The notes below the pieces were generated by a model that was not told where the DNA came from, did no database searches, and was given only the letters and a program-made list of their open reading frames with translations. Shown one piece after another: positions 5,222 to 13,615 of a DNA stretch of 20,832 bases; within the stretch, counting starts at the first letter, position 1, and each line of letters opens with the position of its first letter. The position numbers and the translations under genes are program-made. The stretch lies in NCBI GenBank assembly GCA_964434775.1, contig CAYSWH010000031.1, forward strand, positions 1 to 20,832, written 5' to 3'. Source of the DNA: CAYSWH01 sp964434775 (GTDB lineage: Bacteria; Patescibacteriota; JACMRA01).

Positions 5222-7780
5222 CTAAGATATTTGTGACTCTTTTTTTGACCTGGATTTTAGGAAAAAAAGTGAGGCTAAAATAAAAAAGAAGGAAACCAAA
5301 GAAGGAACTAGTGTATAAATAAAAACAGTATCAATAAGTAAAAAGTTTCGGCTTGAGCTATCTTGAGATTCAAATTGTGTAAATTCATGATATAAAGGCT
5401 TTGTTTGAAAATCATCACCGATCGCTTGCCAGTAGGGATCATATGAAGAAATGAAATTCAAGTTATTTGTTTCTTCCGGGCAGGTTGTTTGATAAAGTGG
5501 TAGGTTAAAAATTCGATTATAGTTGCAATTGATGAGGTTATCGAAATATTTCTCTTTATTATTAACAAAATCAAAAACACTAATAAGCATATCTGCGTTC
5601 TCATATCTGGTTTCTCCGACTAATATGTGGTGACAGGCTCTTTCTTTTTCCAAATCATCAGAATCAATAGAAGACTTACAATCTTTTAGAACTTCTTGAT
5701 AATATTTACTATCAGGTTGGTAAACATCTCCCGGTTTAAAGGTGTGAAATCTGGAGAAATGGTTTTCAATTTTGTAGACCAAATATTTATCATTTTCCTC
5801 AACTACAGTAAGACCCTCTTGATTATCAAGTTTACCTCTAATTTCAGAATAACTAAAAAGGTGTTTGTCACTAAGCAGATCCCAATATTGATATCTTTCG
5901 GAGTCGATTTTTTGGAGAACAATCGTGTCAAAAGTTAAGAACCTCATGAGGTCAAGTAAGTCCTCATCTTCATAATAAGTAAGAACGTATTCTATCGCGG
6001 CAAAGGCTTGTAACAGGCTTGGAGTATTATTAAAATCAGATAAGACCATTTGACCGGTTGAACCTTGAACAATACTTTGACCCATGGAATAAGTCTCGGT
6101 ATTGTTATAAGATAGATCAGAAGGTTGTAGGGGTAAGGTTACGATATTTTTTGCTTTGATTTTATCGAATGTATCAGGAAGATTTTTATATTCGTTTATG
6201 GAAAACCTGGCTCCGGGTTTAGTCAGACCGACTGCCGAAGGAATTATTTCACCGTTAAAATAGTATCGATAGAGGCTTCCTACCGGAAGTAATACGCCCA
6301 AGATCATCAAAAATCCAAGAAGAAAAGTAAATTTTGAAGCTATAAACTGGCGGTTTTTGAGAAAGTCTGATAGCCATTGAACTGCTTTAAACCACATTCC
6401 GATAGAAAAAGCTAAACATATAGTATAAATTATTAAATAGCTATTTCCCAGTTTGTGGTAATTATTTCTAAAAGCTGTTCCAATAAAAGGTATCTCCCGG
6501 TAAATGTACAACAATTCAGATTTAAAGGGGTTGGTATCTTTAAGTCCGATTATCCAATAATGAAATACAAAAAAACTTGCAAAAAGGACCATCACTATCC
6601 ATACTCTACCTCTTAATAAGTGTTGAGTTAGTATTTTTTTGAGTCTTTCTTGAGATTTGAATGAGTAGATTATTTTCTTGACAACAAAAAAAAGAATTAG
6701 AAAAAGGCTGATTAAAAATACTACAGGATAGATATTAGCAAAATCAATCCAAGAATTGTATATCGCAAAATTATCACACCATCCGGGACCTCTGGTTTCA
6801 CAAATCGAAAAAAATTGTGGCTGCCCTCCTAAAAGCTTAACATCAGGTTGAATGATGATTCTGGAATAGACGCTTAGTTGAAAAATATCGTTTTCTACAG
6901 CTCCGGGTATTTTGGATCGGCTATAATTTCCCGGAAGAGAATAAAAAGCCGGAATTAGCCACCAAACCGAACCTGCTAAAGCCAAAAAAGTAGCTACAAA
7001 AAGATTCTTTGTTCGAATAAGAATTATCTTAATGTGATTAATGTTACCTTGCAAAAGAAAAAGCAAGGTGAAAAGTCCGGTGGTAATGAAATGAGCAAAA
7101 AGGAAGGCCATGTTGGAAAAAGCCGGCACCAAAAATACGCAACTTATAATCAAAAAGAGAACCAGACTGGAGAAATTCCGGTTCACCATGTATTTGTATA
7201 AGAAAAATAGGGAAAACGGCAAAAGTGAGAAGAGAAAGAAGTTTGTGTTTAACGTAGACCAAACATTACTAACCGCAAATAAATTAAATGTGTAAAACAG
7301 CCCTAGTGAGGCCGAAATAATTACAACTGCTCTCTTTTCCAAGTGCAATTCAAATATTTCCGTCAAAAATAATTCTACAAGTTTATAAGAAGAAAAAAGG
7401 GCAAAAAAGGTAGTTAAAAAAAACAAAATAAATTGAGATAGCCAAATTGAGAGTCCACCAAGGCTAAAGATATATATTAGGAAGAAATAGGGTAGGGAGT
7501 TCATGGTGAAGGTTGATCTGTGACCTGAAAAGTGGTATGATTGCCAAGTGTATCCAAAGTTTTCCAAACTGCTTTTGGGATTTAGAGGGTAAGTTTGGTC
7601 CCAAAAAACTATCAACCCGTCTCTTAAGATAGCGGCAGAGGTTATTAAAGATAAAACCAAGAAGAAATAGATAACTAGATTATTTGCCGTAGGTTTTGTT
7701 AAATTTAGAACCGCAGATTTATAATCTTTGGTAAGGATTTCTTGTAATTTTTGCTGAATTAAGGAAGTTATCTTACTCAT
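5222..7780 (-). CDS. Large polytopic membrane protein, GT-C glycosyltransferase-like
   Basis: The product has 852 residues with about ten to twelve hydrophobic segments: near 35-55, 97-133, 152-170, 180-196, 204-245, 258-280, 346-367, 393-412, 440-465 and 480-500, and one close to the C-terminus (about 818-842). An extracytoplasmic domain of roughly 300 residues (510-810) lies before the last segment. An early acidic loop after the first segment (FWDQTYPLNP, 59-68) and the FRNNYHKLG motif near 435 recall GT-C enzymes of the AftD/YfhO kind, which use polyprenyl-phosphate sugars. This is a fold-level resemblance only. The ATG overlaps the end of the upstream GT4 gene by 8 bases (7773-7780), so the two are translationally coupled. 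It is the last gene of the minus-strand glycan operon. Confidence 0.8.
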   Translation of the reverse strand: MSKITSLIQQKLQEILTKDYKSAVLNLTKPTANNLVIYFFLVLSLITSAAILRDGLIVFWDQTYPLNPKSSLENFGYTWQSYHFSGHRSTFTMNSLPYFFLIYIFSLGGLSIWLSQFILFFLTTFFALFSSYKLVELFLTEIFELHLEKRAVVIISASLGLFYTFNLFAVSNVWSTLNTNFFLFSLLPFSLFFLYKYMVNRNFSSLVLFLIISCVFLVPAFSNMAFLFAHFITTGLFTLLFLLQGNINHIKIILIRTKNLFVATFLALAGSVWWLIPAFYSLPGNYSRSKIPGAVENDIFQLSVYSRIIIQPDVKLLGGQPQFFSICETRGPGWCDNFAIYNSWIDFANIYPVVFLISLFLILFFVVKKIIYSFKSQERLKKILTQHLLRGRVWIVMVLFASFFVFHYWIIGLKDTNPFKSELLYIYREIPFIGTAFRNNYHKLGNSYLIIYTICLAFSIGMWFKAVQWLSDFLKNRQFIASKFTFLLGFLMILGVLLPVGSLYRYYFNGEIIPSAVGLTKPGARFSINEYKNLPDTFDKIKAKNIVTLPLQPSDLSYNNTETYSMGQSIVQGSTGQMVLSDFNNTPSLLQAFAAIEYVLTYYEDEDLLDLMRFLTFDTIVLQKIDSERYQYWDLLSDKHLFSYSEIRGKLDNQEGLTVVEENDKYLVYKIENHFSRFHTFKPGDVYQPDSKYYQEVLKDCKSSIDSDDLEKERACHHILVGETRYENADMLISVFDFVNNKEKYFDNLINCNYNRIFNLPLYQTTCPEETNNLNFISSYDPYWQAIGDDFQTKPLYHEFTQFESQDSSSRNFLLIDTVFIYTLVPSLVSFFFILASLFFLKSRSKKESQIS

Positions 7781-8915
7781 ATTCCAATATTTTTTTAAAT
7801 GTTTCGTAAGTTTTTACTGTCGTCAATTCTGATGATTTTTTAGTAAGGTCATATGAGATTTGATTATATCTTTCTCTTTTCTGATAGAAAAGCTTGTAAG
7901 ATTGTAGGATCGTTTGTGCCAGGTCGTTGGGGTTGGCTGGAGATATTTTGTTGTGTTGGCCAAATCTTGCCGAATCTCTCAGACCGTCCACGTCGTAGAC
8001 AACAGCCGGAGTCCCAACCATATTGGCTTCACTAACTATGAGACCCCATCCTTCTTTAACACTTGTGGAGACTAAAATACTGGCTTCTCTCATTAACTTG
8101 AGCTTTTCTTCCTCTGATACTCTACCGAAAATTTTTACATATTCTTGAAGGTTGTTTTTTAAAATATATTGAGAGCATCTGTCTTTTTCCTTGCCGTCTC
8201 CGCTCAACCAAAATTTCGGCCTGTGACTACTGAATTTATCTTCCTTTAATGATTTCAGAAATTCATGAAAACCTTTTACTGCTTCCAGGGGTCTTTTCAT
8301 TGGGCGAAGGGATGAATGAAAAAGTACGGTAAAGTCATCTTTTTTTGGGAGACAGTTAATTTTTTTTAAAACAGAGTTATTTTGGGGCAGACTGCACTCA
8401 ATCGTCTCAATTTTTTTTGCCTCAAATCCGTATTTAACAAGGTCCTCATGACTACTGTCTGAAATAGTAATAACTTTTGGCTTACCAAGTGCTAATATTC
8501 TAGTATATATTATTTCCAAGAAATACCCCAAATAGCTAAAAGGGAAGAGCATTTGATAGAACCAAACCTCTTTACATAGCTGGTTGTAATAAAGGTAATA
8601 TTTTTCTTTCCCTTTGAAAAAGGATATAAAGTAAGGGATTGTGTTTATTTCCTCAATTATGTAATCAAATTCGTCCCTTCGATTTTTTAGGTAATAAATT
8701 AAAGCAAATGGGTAGTGTAAAATACCTTCTCCAAGTCTAATTATTTCTATGCTGTCGATTTTTTCTCGCTTAGGAGAATTATGAAATTTGGAAGTTATCA
8801 ACGTCACCTGATGGTTTTCCTGCCTTAGGCTCTTCATTATTTCGTGAGTCAGAATCTCGGCTCCGCCGGCCTTTGGATTTTTGATATCTTTCCAATTAAA
8901 AAATAAAAATTTCAT
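7773..8915 (-). CDS. GT4-family glycosyltransferase
   Basis: This is a GT-B fold sugar transferase. The N-terminal domain opens MKFLFFNWKDIKNPKAGGAE, with the GG-x-E acceptor-site loop. It also has NQLCKEVWFYQMLFP, a feature of one GT4 subgroup. The C-terminal donor domain has a phosphate-binding SSLRPMKRP segment and the EGWGLIVSE motif with Glu288 and Glu296, the E-x7-E signature. The ATG at 8915 is preferred because it matches the family N-terminus and leaves 4 bases after the GT2 stop; a TTG at 8942 would overlap the GT2 gene by 23 bases. The enzyme is 380 residues, soluble or peripheral. Donor and acceptor cannot be told from sequence. It overlaps the next gene by 8 bases. Confidence 0.92.
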   Translation of the reverse strand: MKFLFFNWKDIKNPKAGGAEILTHEIMKSLRQENHQVTLITSKFHNSPKREKIDSIEIIRLGEGILHYPFALIYYLKNRRDEFDYIIEEINTIPYFISFFKGKEKYYLYYNQLCKEVWFYQMLFPFSYLGYFLEIIYTRILALGKPKVITISDSSHEDLVKYGFEAKKIETIECSLPQNNSVLKKINCLPKKDDFTVLFHSSLRPMKRPLEAVKGFHEFLKSLKEDKFSSHRPKFWLSGDGKEKDRCSQYILKNNLQEYVKIFGRVSEEEKLKLMREASILVSTSVKEGWGLIVSEANMVGTPAVVYDVDGLRDSARFGQHNKISPANPNDLAQTILQSYKLFYQKRERYNQISYDLTKKSSELTTVKTYETFKKILEYE

Positions 8916-8919
8916 TTTT

Positions 8920-9867
8920 TTACAACTTCTTGCTTTTGACAACGTAAAGAGGCCTGCCGATTACTTCATTATAGATATTTCCGATATAAAAAGAGATTAA
9001 TCCCAAAACAGTCATGACCATTCCAATAAGAAAAATGTTTAACAAGCCCAAAAGAAAACTGCCTGAAAGGAAAAAACCTCTGATGTAAGTGTCTAAAACA
9101 AATTGATTGATAAAAGCAAAAAAACCTAGAGTTCCTGAAAAAGCTATAATAAGTACTCCTAGAAGACCTACTAACTTGAGTGGTAAAAGGCTATGTGCCA
9201 GCAAAGTATCAATGGCTAATTTGAATCTTTTTTTAGAACTAAAAGTTGAATCGCCGTTTTCTCTTTCTTTTTCGGTATAATAAATATAGCATTTGTTAAA
9301 CCCAAGCCAATCAATTAAGGCCCTTGTCATTCTGCCTCTTTCAGTAAATTTTCTAAGTTCTTTTACTACTTTTTTATCAATTAAGCGAAAATCCAAAGCC
9401 CCCGGTAAAATATCGGTTTCAGAGGCCATTTTCAAAAGCCTATAAAAAAAATACGAACCGATTTTTCCCAATAAATCAGTGGTGTTTTTTCGGTCTCGAA
9501 TTCCGATAACCACTTCACATCCTTCTTGCCATTTTTTTATGAATTCGGGGATTTTTTCTGCCGGATATTGCCTGTCGGCATCAAAAAACAAGACACAGTC
9601 CCCTTTGGCATATTCTACACCTGCGGCTATAGCCTCTTCTTTTCCAAAATTTCTGGAAAGTTCAATCAATTTTACCGTCTTATCTTTATTGTGGAGATTC
9701 TCAATAATTTTACAGGTTTGATCCTGGCTTCCGTCATCCACAAAAATTATCTCCAAATCAAATTTCTGTATCATTCCCCCGGTGGTTTTTTTTAGAACCG
9801 AGTAACAGTTTTCTACATTAGATTCCTCATTGAAGCAAGGAATTATTATTGAAAGTAAAAATGACAT
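8920..9867 (-). CDS. GT2-family glycosyltransferase with C-terminal membrane segments (DPM1/GtrB-like)
   Basis: The GT-A domain begins MSFLLSIIIPCFNEES and has the nucleotide-binding DDGS (44-47) and the metal-binding DAD (96-98, in DADRQYP). It also carries PGALDFRLIDKKV and ERGRMTRALIDWLGF, typical of polyprenyl-phosphate hexosyltransferases such as GtrB/ArnC/DPM1. Two hydrophobic segments follow in the last 90 residues, anchoring it in the membrane. Such enzymes load a sugar from an NDP donor onto polyprenyl phosphate, which would feed the GT-C-like protein downstream. A TTG at 9939 would lie upstream of the predicted transcription start (about 9923), so the ATG at 9867 is chosen, with a weak GAGA before it. 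It is the first gene of the minus-strand operon. Confidence 0.92.
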   Translation of the reverse strand: MSFLLSIIIPCFNEESNVENCYSVLKKTTGGMIQKFDLEIIFVDDGSQDQTCKIIENLHNKDKTVKLIELSRNFGKEEAIAAGVEYAKGDCVLFFDADRQYPAEKIPEFIKKWQEGCEVVIGIRDRKNTTDLLGKIGSYFFYRLLKMASETDILPGALDFRLIDKKVVKELRKFTERGRMTRALIDWLGFNKCYIYYTEKERENGDSTFSSKKRFKLAIDTLLAHSLLPLKLVGLLGVLIIAFSGTLGFFAFINQFVLDTYIRGFFLSGSFLLGLLNIFLIGMVMTVLGLISFYIGNIYNEVIGRPLYVVKSKKL

Positions 9868-9929
9868 AATTATTTTCTCAAAAAGATTGATTGTTCCTCT
9901 GATTAAAATAAGCAGGCAAAGTCTAGGTT

Positions 9930-9958
9930 TTTTTATCAAACTTGCCCTGAACAGTCAA
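9930..9958 (-). promoter_or_regulatory. Promoter for the minus-strand glycosyltransferase operon
   Basis: On the minus strand TTGACT (9958-9953) is followed by 17 bases and TAAAAA (9935-9930), four of six to the -10 consensus. Transcription would begin near 9923, about 55 bases before the GT2 ATG. Confidence 0.5.
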
Positions 9959-9974
9959 GTAAACAATATTTTTA

Positions 9975-10003
9975 TTGACTAAAACTTATTTTAAAAATGT
10001 AAT
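9975..10003 (+). promoter_or_regulatory. Promoter for the nucleotide-sugar dehydrogenase gene
   Basis: TTGACT (9975-9980), a 17-base spacer and TGTAAT (9998-10003) each match consensus at five of six positions. Transcription would begin near 10010, leaving a 31-base leader. With the opposite promoter 17 bases away, this is a compact divergent control region for the glycan block. Confidence 0.6.
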
Positions 10004-10040
10004 TTCTTTATTGTTTAATTGAGTATTATTAGATGTATTT

Positions 10041-11324
10041 ATGTTAAAAGTTGTAGTGATTGGTCTTGGTTATGTAGGACTCCCTCTTTTATGTGCAATT
10101 CACAGGTCAAAAAAATACGAGACTGTCGGTTATGATTTGGATGAACGAAAAATTGAGCAGATAAGTTTTGGAAACTTTTCTACTGAAGATAAATTTACAT
10201 ACGACTACATTAAAGAAAATAAGCTTAATGTAACTTCTAATAAAAGCAATTTGCAGGCAGCAGATATCTATATTATTTGCGTACCTACTCCTGTGGACGG
10301 TTATTTTAAGCCTGATCTCATACCTGTCAAAGAAGCTACTGCTTTAATTGGCGAGAACTTAAAAAAAGGAAGCTTGGTTATTATCGAATCTACAATAAAT
10401 CCGGGAGTTAGCAGGGAAGTGGTTTTGCCTATATTAAAGGATAAGTCCGGATTGATTGAAAACGAGGATTTTCAGTTGGCACACTGTCCGGAAAGAATAA
10501 ACCCGGGAGACAAGAAATGGAATATTTTAAACATTCCCAGAAACGTAGGAGCTTTATCGCAAGAAGGTGCCGTCGAAACTGCAAATTTTTACAGGAGTTT
10601 TTTGGAAGCTGAAGTAAATGAAATGAAAACGCTAGAAGAGGCGGAAGCTACAAAGATTATCGAAAATACTTTCAGAGATATTAATATTGCATATGTAAAT
10701 GAATTGGCAAAATCATTTGATACAATCGGAATTGATTTGGTGAGTGTAATTAAGGGAGCTTCCAACAAGCCATTTGCTTTTATGCCTCATTATCCCGGTT
10801 GTGGGGTCGGAGGTCATTGTATTCCTGTAGATCCCTATTATCTAATTGAAAAAGCTAAAAAAAGCGGATTTACTCATAGGTTCTTGATAAATGCCAGAGA
10901 GATTAATAAATCTATGCCCGAATATACAGTGCAGAAACTGGTTTTTGCTCTAAACAAACTTGGTAAATCCGTTAAAGGAAGCAAGATAGCCCTACTTGGT
11001 CTTTCATACAAACCGGGTTTGGCCGACTTGCGAGAAAGTCCTGCTTTGGATATAAAAAGGATTATCGAAGACAGGTATTTACAGAAGGTTAAAGTGTATG
11101 AACCATATCGTATGGATTTATCTACATATAATTCGTTGGAATCTGTCTTACAAGATTCTGAGGTGGTTGTTCTGACTGTAGGACATAAAGAGTTTGAAAT
11201 TTTAGAAAATGATAAACATAAAAAAATTTGGAATAAGGTTAAAGTCGTGATAGACGGTAGAAATTTTTTGGATAAAGACATTGTGCAATCGATGGGAATT
11301 GATTATTACGGCATAGGCAGGTAA
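10041..11324 (+). CDS. Nucleotide-sugar dehydrogenase (UDP-glucose/UDP-HexNAc/GDP-mannose family)
   Basis: This NAD-dependent enzyme oxidises the C6 hydroxyl of a UDP- or GDP-sugar to a carboxylate in two steps. The NAD Rossmann motif GLGYVG is at 8-13. IICVPTPVD, IIESTINPGVS and CPERINPGD follow, then TFRDINIAYVNELA. The catalytic loop GCGVGGHCIPVDPYY contains the nucleophile Cys260. The C-terminal sugar-binding domain has LGLSYKPGLADLRESPA. The motif set is closest to the WbpA/WecC-type UDP-N-acetylhexosamine dehydrogenases, but substrate cannot be fixed from this. The length of 427 residues is normal. The start is an ATG with no Shine-Dalgarno motif. It is followed 40 bases later by a GT4 gene, probably co-transcribed, and implies an acidic sugar in the surface glycan. 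Confidence 0.93.
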   Translation: MLKVVVIGLGYVGLPLLCAIHRSKKYETVGYDLDERKIEQISFGNFSTEDKFTYDYIKENKLNVTSNKSNLQAADIYIICVPTPVDGYFKPDLIPVKEATALIGENLKKGSLVIIESTINPGVSREVVLPILKDKSGLIENEDFQLAHCPERINPGDKKWNILNIPRNVGALSQEGAVETANFYRSFLEAEVNEMKTLEEAEATKIIENTFRDINIAYVNELAKSFDTIGIDLVSVIKGASNKPFAFMPHYPGCGVGGHCIPVDPYYLIEKAKKSGFTHRFLINAREINKSMPEYTVQKLVFALNKLGKSVKGSKIALLGLSYKPGLADLRESPALDIKRIIEDRYLQKVKVYEPYRMDLSTYNSLESVLQDSEVVVLTVGHKEFEILENDKHKKIWNKVKVVIDGRNFLDKDIVQSMGIDYYGIGR

Positions 11325-11364
11325 CTGTATGTTTTTATAAGTCTGATATTGATTAAATTAGTTC

Positions 11365-12537
11365 ATGAAAATAGCTTTTTTTGCGGCAAATATTTTGGAA
11401 TACTATGGCGGTACGGAAAAATACTATATAACAGCCGCTAACGGCTTGGCCAAGCTTGGCCACAAAGTTGAGATTATTACTATTAATGACAAATTCATGG
11501 AAAACTTTAATAAGTTGCTGTTTTTCTATTATTTTAAAAAAAAAGAATCATTATATCGAAAGACCTTCTCGGAAATAAATTTGATGTTACAAGAAGGGGT
11601 TAGTTACTATAAGTTTTCAGGCTTAGCAGACCTAAGGGCAAGATTGGGACAATTTGATGTAATTTACAACAAGAACGAGCATATGGAATTAATCCTTTTT
11701 AAATTACTCGGTTATAACACAATTCCTCCGGTGTGTTTAGGCTTACATACTCCTCTGGAATATCCTGAGCCAAAGAGTTTAAAAATCAAGTTTAGAGATT
11801 TTCTTTACACCGGTTTTATTTATAAATATTTAATTGCGGGAATTAAAGCCTTCAAAGTTTCTAATGAAGAGGACTTGAAAATAGTAAAAAAATACTTTTC
11901 TCCCAAATTTTTAGTCAAAAAAGTTAGGCATCCAATAAATTACGGAAAAAGAGAGGTTGTTCTTAACAAAGATAAGCATATCCGATTAGTTTTTATCGGG
12001 AGATTAGCTGAAGAAAAAGGGGTAAACATTCTTATTGAGATATTAGATAATTTAAAAGACAAAGAAATTCCATATTCGATTAGGATTGCGGGTACCGGAC
12101 ATCAAGATTATATAAATCGTCTAAAGTCAATGCAAGTGAGAAGTTCTTCTGACTATAATTTGGAATATATTGGACAGTTGGATTCAAAAGAATTGGATGA
12201 ACTCTATAAATGGACTGATTTAGTAATTATTCCTTCGTTTTTTGAAACTTTGAGTCAAGTGGCCATTGAAGCTTGTTTGAACGGTAAGATACCGATATGC
12301 TCTAATGTTTCAGGTCCCCGGGAAATCCTATCAAACTGTGGGGAAGAATTTTTACTTCCTTTAGATGTCTCAAAATTTGCCGGAAAAATCATATCTCTCC
12401 AAAAATTAAAAAAGGAAAATCCTTCTTCTCTAAAAGAAACAGGTTTAAGTTTACAAAAAGAAGTAGCAAGGCGATTCTCCTCAAGTTCCAATTTGAACGA
12501 GTTGGAAAAATTATTAATTGAGGTAAGTGAGCGGTAA
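11365..12537 (+). CDS. GT4-family glycosyltransferase
   Basis: This is a GT-B fold transferase of 390 residues. The N-terminus MKIAFFAANILEYYGGTEKY has the GG-x-E loop. The donor domain begins LVFIGRLAEEKGVNILIE, with the R/K pair that contacts donor phosphates. The E-x7-E signature is Glu294 and Glu302 in FFETLSQVAIEA, followed by VSGPREIL. It is unlike the minus-strand GT4 at the N-terminus and so probably makes a different linkage. It starts at an ATG without a ribosome binding site and is likely expressed from the dehydrogenase promoter. Its end is two bases from the stop of the convergent gene at 12540, with no terminator hairpin between them. Confidence 0.92.
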   Translation: MKIAFFAANILEYYGGTEKYYITAANGLAKLGHKVEIITINDKFMENFNKLLFFYYFKKKESLYRKTFSEINLMLQEGVSYYKFSGLADLRARLGQFDVIYNKNEHMELILFKLLGYNTIPPVCLGLHTPLEYPEPKSLKIKFRDFLYTGFIYKYLIAGIKAFKVSNEEDLKIVKKYFSPKFLVKKVRHPINYGKREVVLNKDKHIRLVFIGRLAEEKGVNILIEILDNLKDKEIPYSIRIAGTGHQDYINRLKSMQVRSSSDYNLEYIGQLDSKELDELYKWTDLVIIPSFFETLSQVAIEACLNGKIPICSNVSGPREILSNCGEEFLLPLDVSKFAGKIISLQKLKKENPSSLKETGLSLQKEVARRFSSSSNLNELEKLLIEVSER

Positions 12538-12539
12538 AG

Positions 12540-12866
12540 TTAAAAGATCCCAAACTTTTTGCTTTTCTTTTCCGGAAGGTCGATTTTGAAAAGAATGTTC
12601 TCAACTTTATTGTCGCTGAATTTGGCTTCAGCTCTGGCAGAGGGGCTGAATAAACTTTTCTTTTTTAGTTTATCTACCTTTTGAAGCCATTTCGGCTTTT
12701 GCACCTTCTTACTCAAACCAAATATCTTGGCAATGTCAAAAACCATGCTGGCTATCTCTGCAACAGTAAGAGCAACCATGAAAAAATTAAAAATACTGAT
12801 GAATGATTTGATTATTCCCGGGGCCTTTTTACTCTTTAATACAGGTTCAATTTTGGATTTCTTCAT
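12540..12866 (-). CDS. Small basic membrane protein, unknown
   Basis: The product has 108 residues, is highly basic and shows one long hydrophobic stretch at about 20-50 (IIKSFISIFNFFMVALTVAE), possibly two short segments. A lysine-rich tail with FSPSARAEAKFSDNKVENI follows. I do not recognise the family. The ATG is supported by a promoter 31 bases upstream and a leader of about 24 bases. Lysine-rich ends and a single anchor suggest an inner-membrane protein with a cytoplasmic tail, but this is only a reading of composition. Confidence 0.6.
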   Translation of the reverse strand: MKKSKIEPVLKSKKAPGIIKSFISIFNFFMVALTVAEIASMVFDIAKIFGLSKKVQKPKWLQKVDKLKKKSLFSPSARAEAKFSDNKVENILFKIDLPEKKSKKFGIF

Positions 12867-12896
12867 AGAGGATTGATTAAATTATTATTAAGTTAA

Positions 12897-12925
12897 AGTT
12901 TACAATAAAAAAAAGTTTTTGACAA
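12897..12925 (-). promoter_or_regulatory. Promoter for the small membrane protein gene
   Basis: On the minus strand TTGTCA (12925-12920) is followed by 17 bases and TAAACT (12902-12897), four of six. Its -35 is physically the same bases as the -35 of the opposing def promoter, so the two cannot be occupied at once. Confidence 0.5.
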
Positions 12926-12948
12926 AAACGATAAAAATTTGCTAAATA
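12919..12948 (+). promoter_or_regulatory. Promoter for peptide deformylase
   Basis: A perfect TTGACA (12919-12924) is followed after 18 bases by TAAATA (12943-12948), with a TG one base before it as in extended -10 promoters. Transcription would start near 12955. Confidence 0.5.
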
Positions 12949-13009
12949 TTCACTTTAAAGCTTATCTTTGACAAAAAAAATCAGCCTTCCTATCATAACA
13001 AAAACAAGT

Positions 13010-13543
13010 ATGATAAAAAGTAGAGGAAAAGAACTGCCGATAGTCAAGTATCCTGCCAAAATTCTTAAAACTGAGGGTCAAGAAGTAAGGTTTCCTTTAG
13101 ACGAAGAAACGAAAGAGTTAATTTGGAACATGTGGGCTACAGTTAAGGGGAAAGGTGTTGGTTTGGCGGCACAACAAGTAGGGATTGATAAGCAAATTTG
13201 TGTAATTAATCTTTCAGAAGATGCTGAGGGGATGGGTAAAAATACACCAAAGAAAGACTTTGTGATGATAAACCCTAAAATCAACTTTTATAGTGATATG
13301 CAAAATTTGATGGTTGAGGGGTGCTTAAGTTTTCCCGGAGAGTATTATCAGATTAGCAGACCTGCTAATATTCAAGTGGAATACTATGATGAAAAAGGAA
13401 AAAAGAGGAAGCTACTGGCCAAGGAATGGCTTTCCAGAGTAATTCAACATGAGACAGACCACCTATTTGGAAAATTGTTTATTGAATATGAAGGAAAAAA
13501 AATCGATGAAGAAAAATTGGCAGGTGAAAGAGCTGATAATTAA
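13010..13543 (+). CDS. def: Peptide deformylase
   Basis: This metalloenzyme removes the N-formyl group from the initiator methionine of new proteins. All three family motifs are present (numbering from the ATG): GVGLAAQQVG (49-58), EGCLS with the metal ligand Cys105, and QHETDH with ligands His147 and His151 and catalytic Glu148. The N-terminal PIVKYPAKILK matches the usual start of the domain. The ATG at 13010 gives 177 residues, normal for the family. An in-frame TTG at 12968 would add 14 residues and lies 13 bases after the predicted transcription start, so it is possible given the short leaders elsewhere here. The insert between motifs I and II (EDAEGMGKNTPKKDF) is slightly long. Confidence 0.94.
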   Translation: MIKSRGKELPIVKYPAKILKTEGQEVRFPLDEETKELIWNMWATVKGKGVGLAAQQVGIDKQICVINLSEDAEGMGKNTPKKDFVMINPKINFYSDMQNLMVEGCLSFPGEYYQISRPANIQVEYYDEKGKKRKLLAKEWLSRVIQHETDHLFGKLFIEYEGKKIDEEKLAGERADN

Positions 13544-13549
13544 TTATTT

Positions 13550-13578
13550 TTGAGATAGATACGAGAGAAAACTATTTT
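13550..13578 (+). promoter_or_regulatory. Candidate promoter for the YxCxLC gene
   Basis: TTGAGA (13550-13555), a 17-base spacer and TATTTT (13573-13578) are five and four of six to consensus. It lies in the 72-base gap after def and would give a leader of about 30 bases. In AT-rich DNA a match of this quality is only suggestive. Confidence 0.35.
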
Positions 13579-13615
13579 AAATTAACAAAATTTAAAGATA
13601 AATAATTTTAAGACT

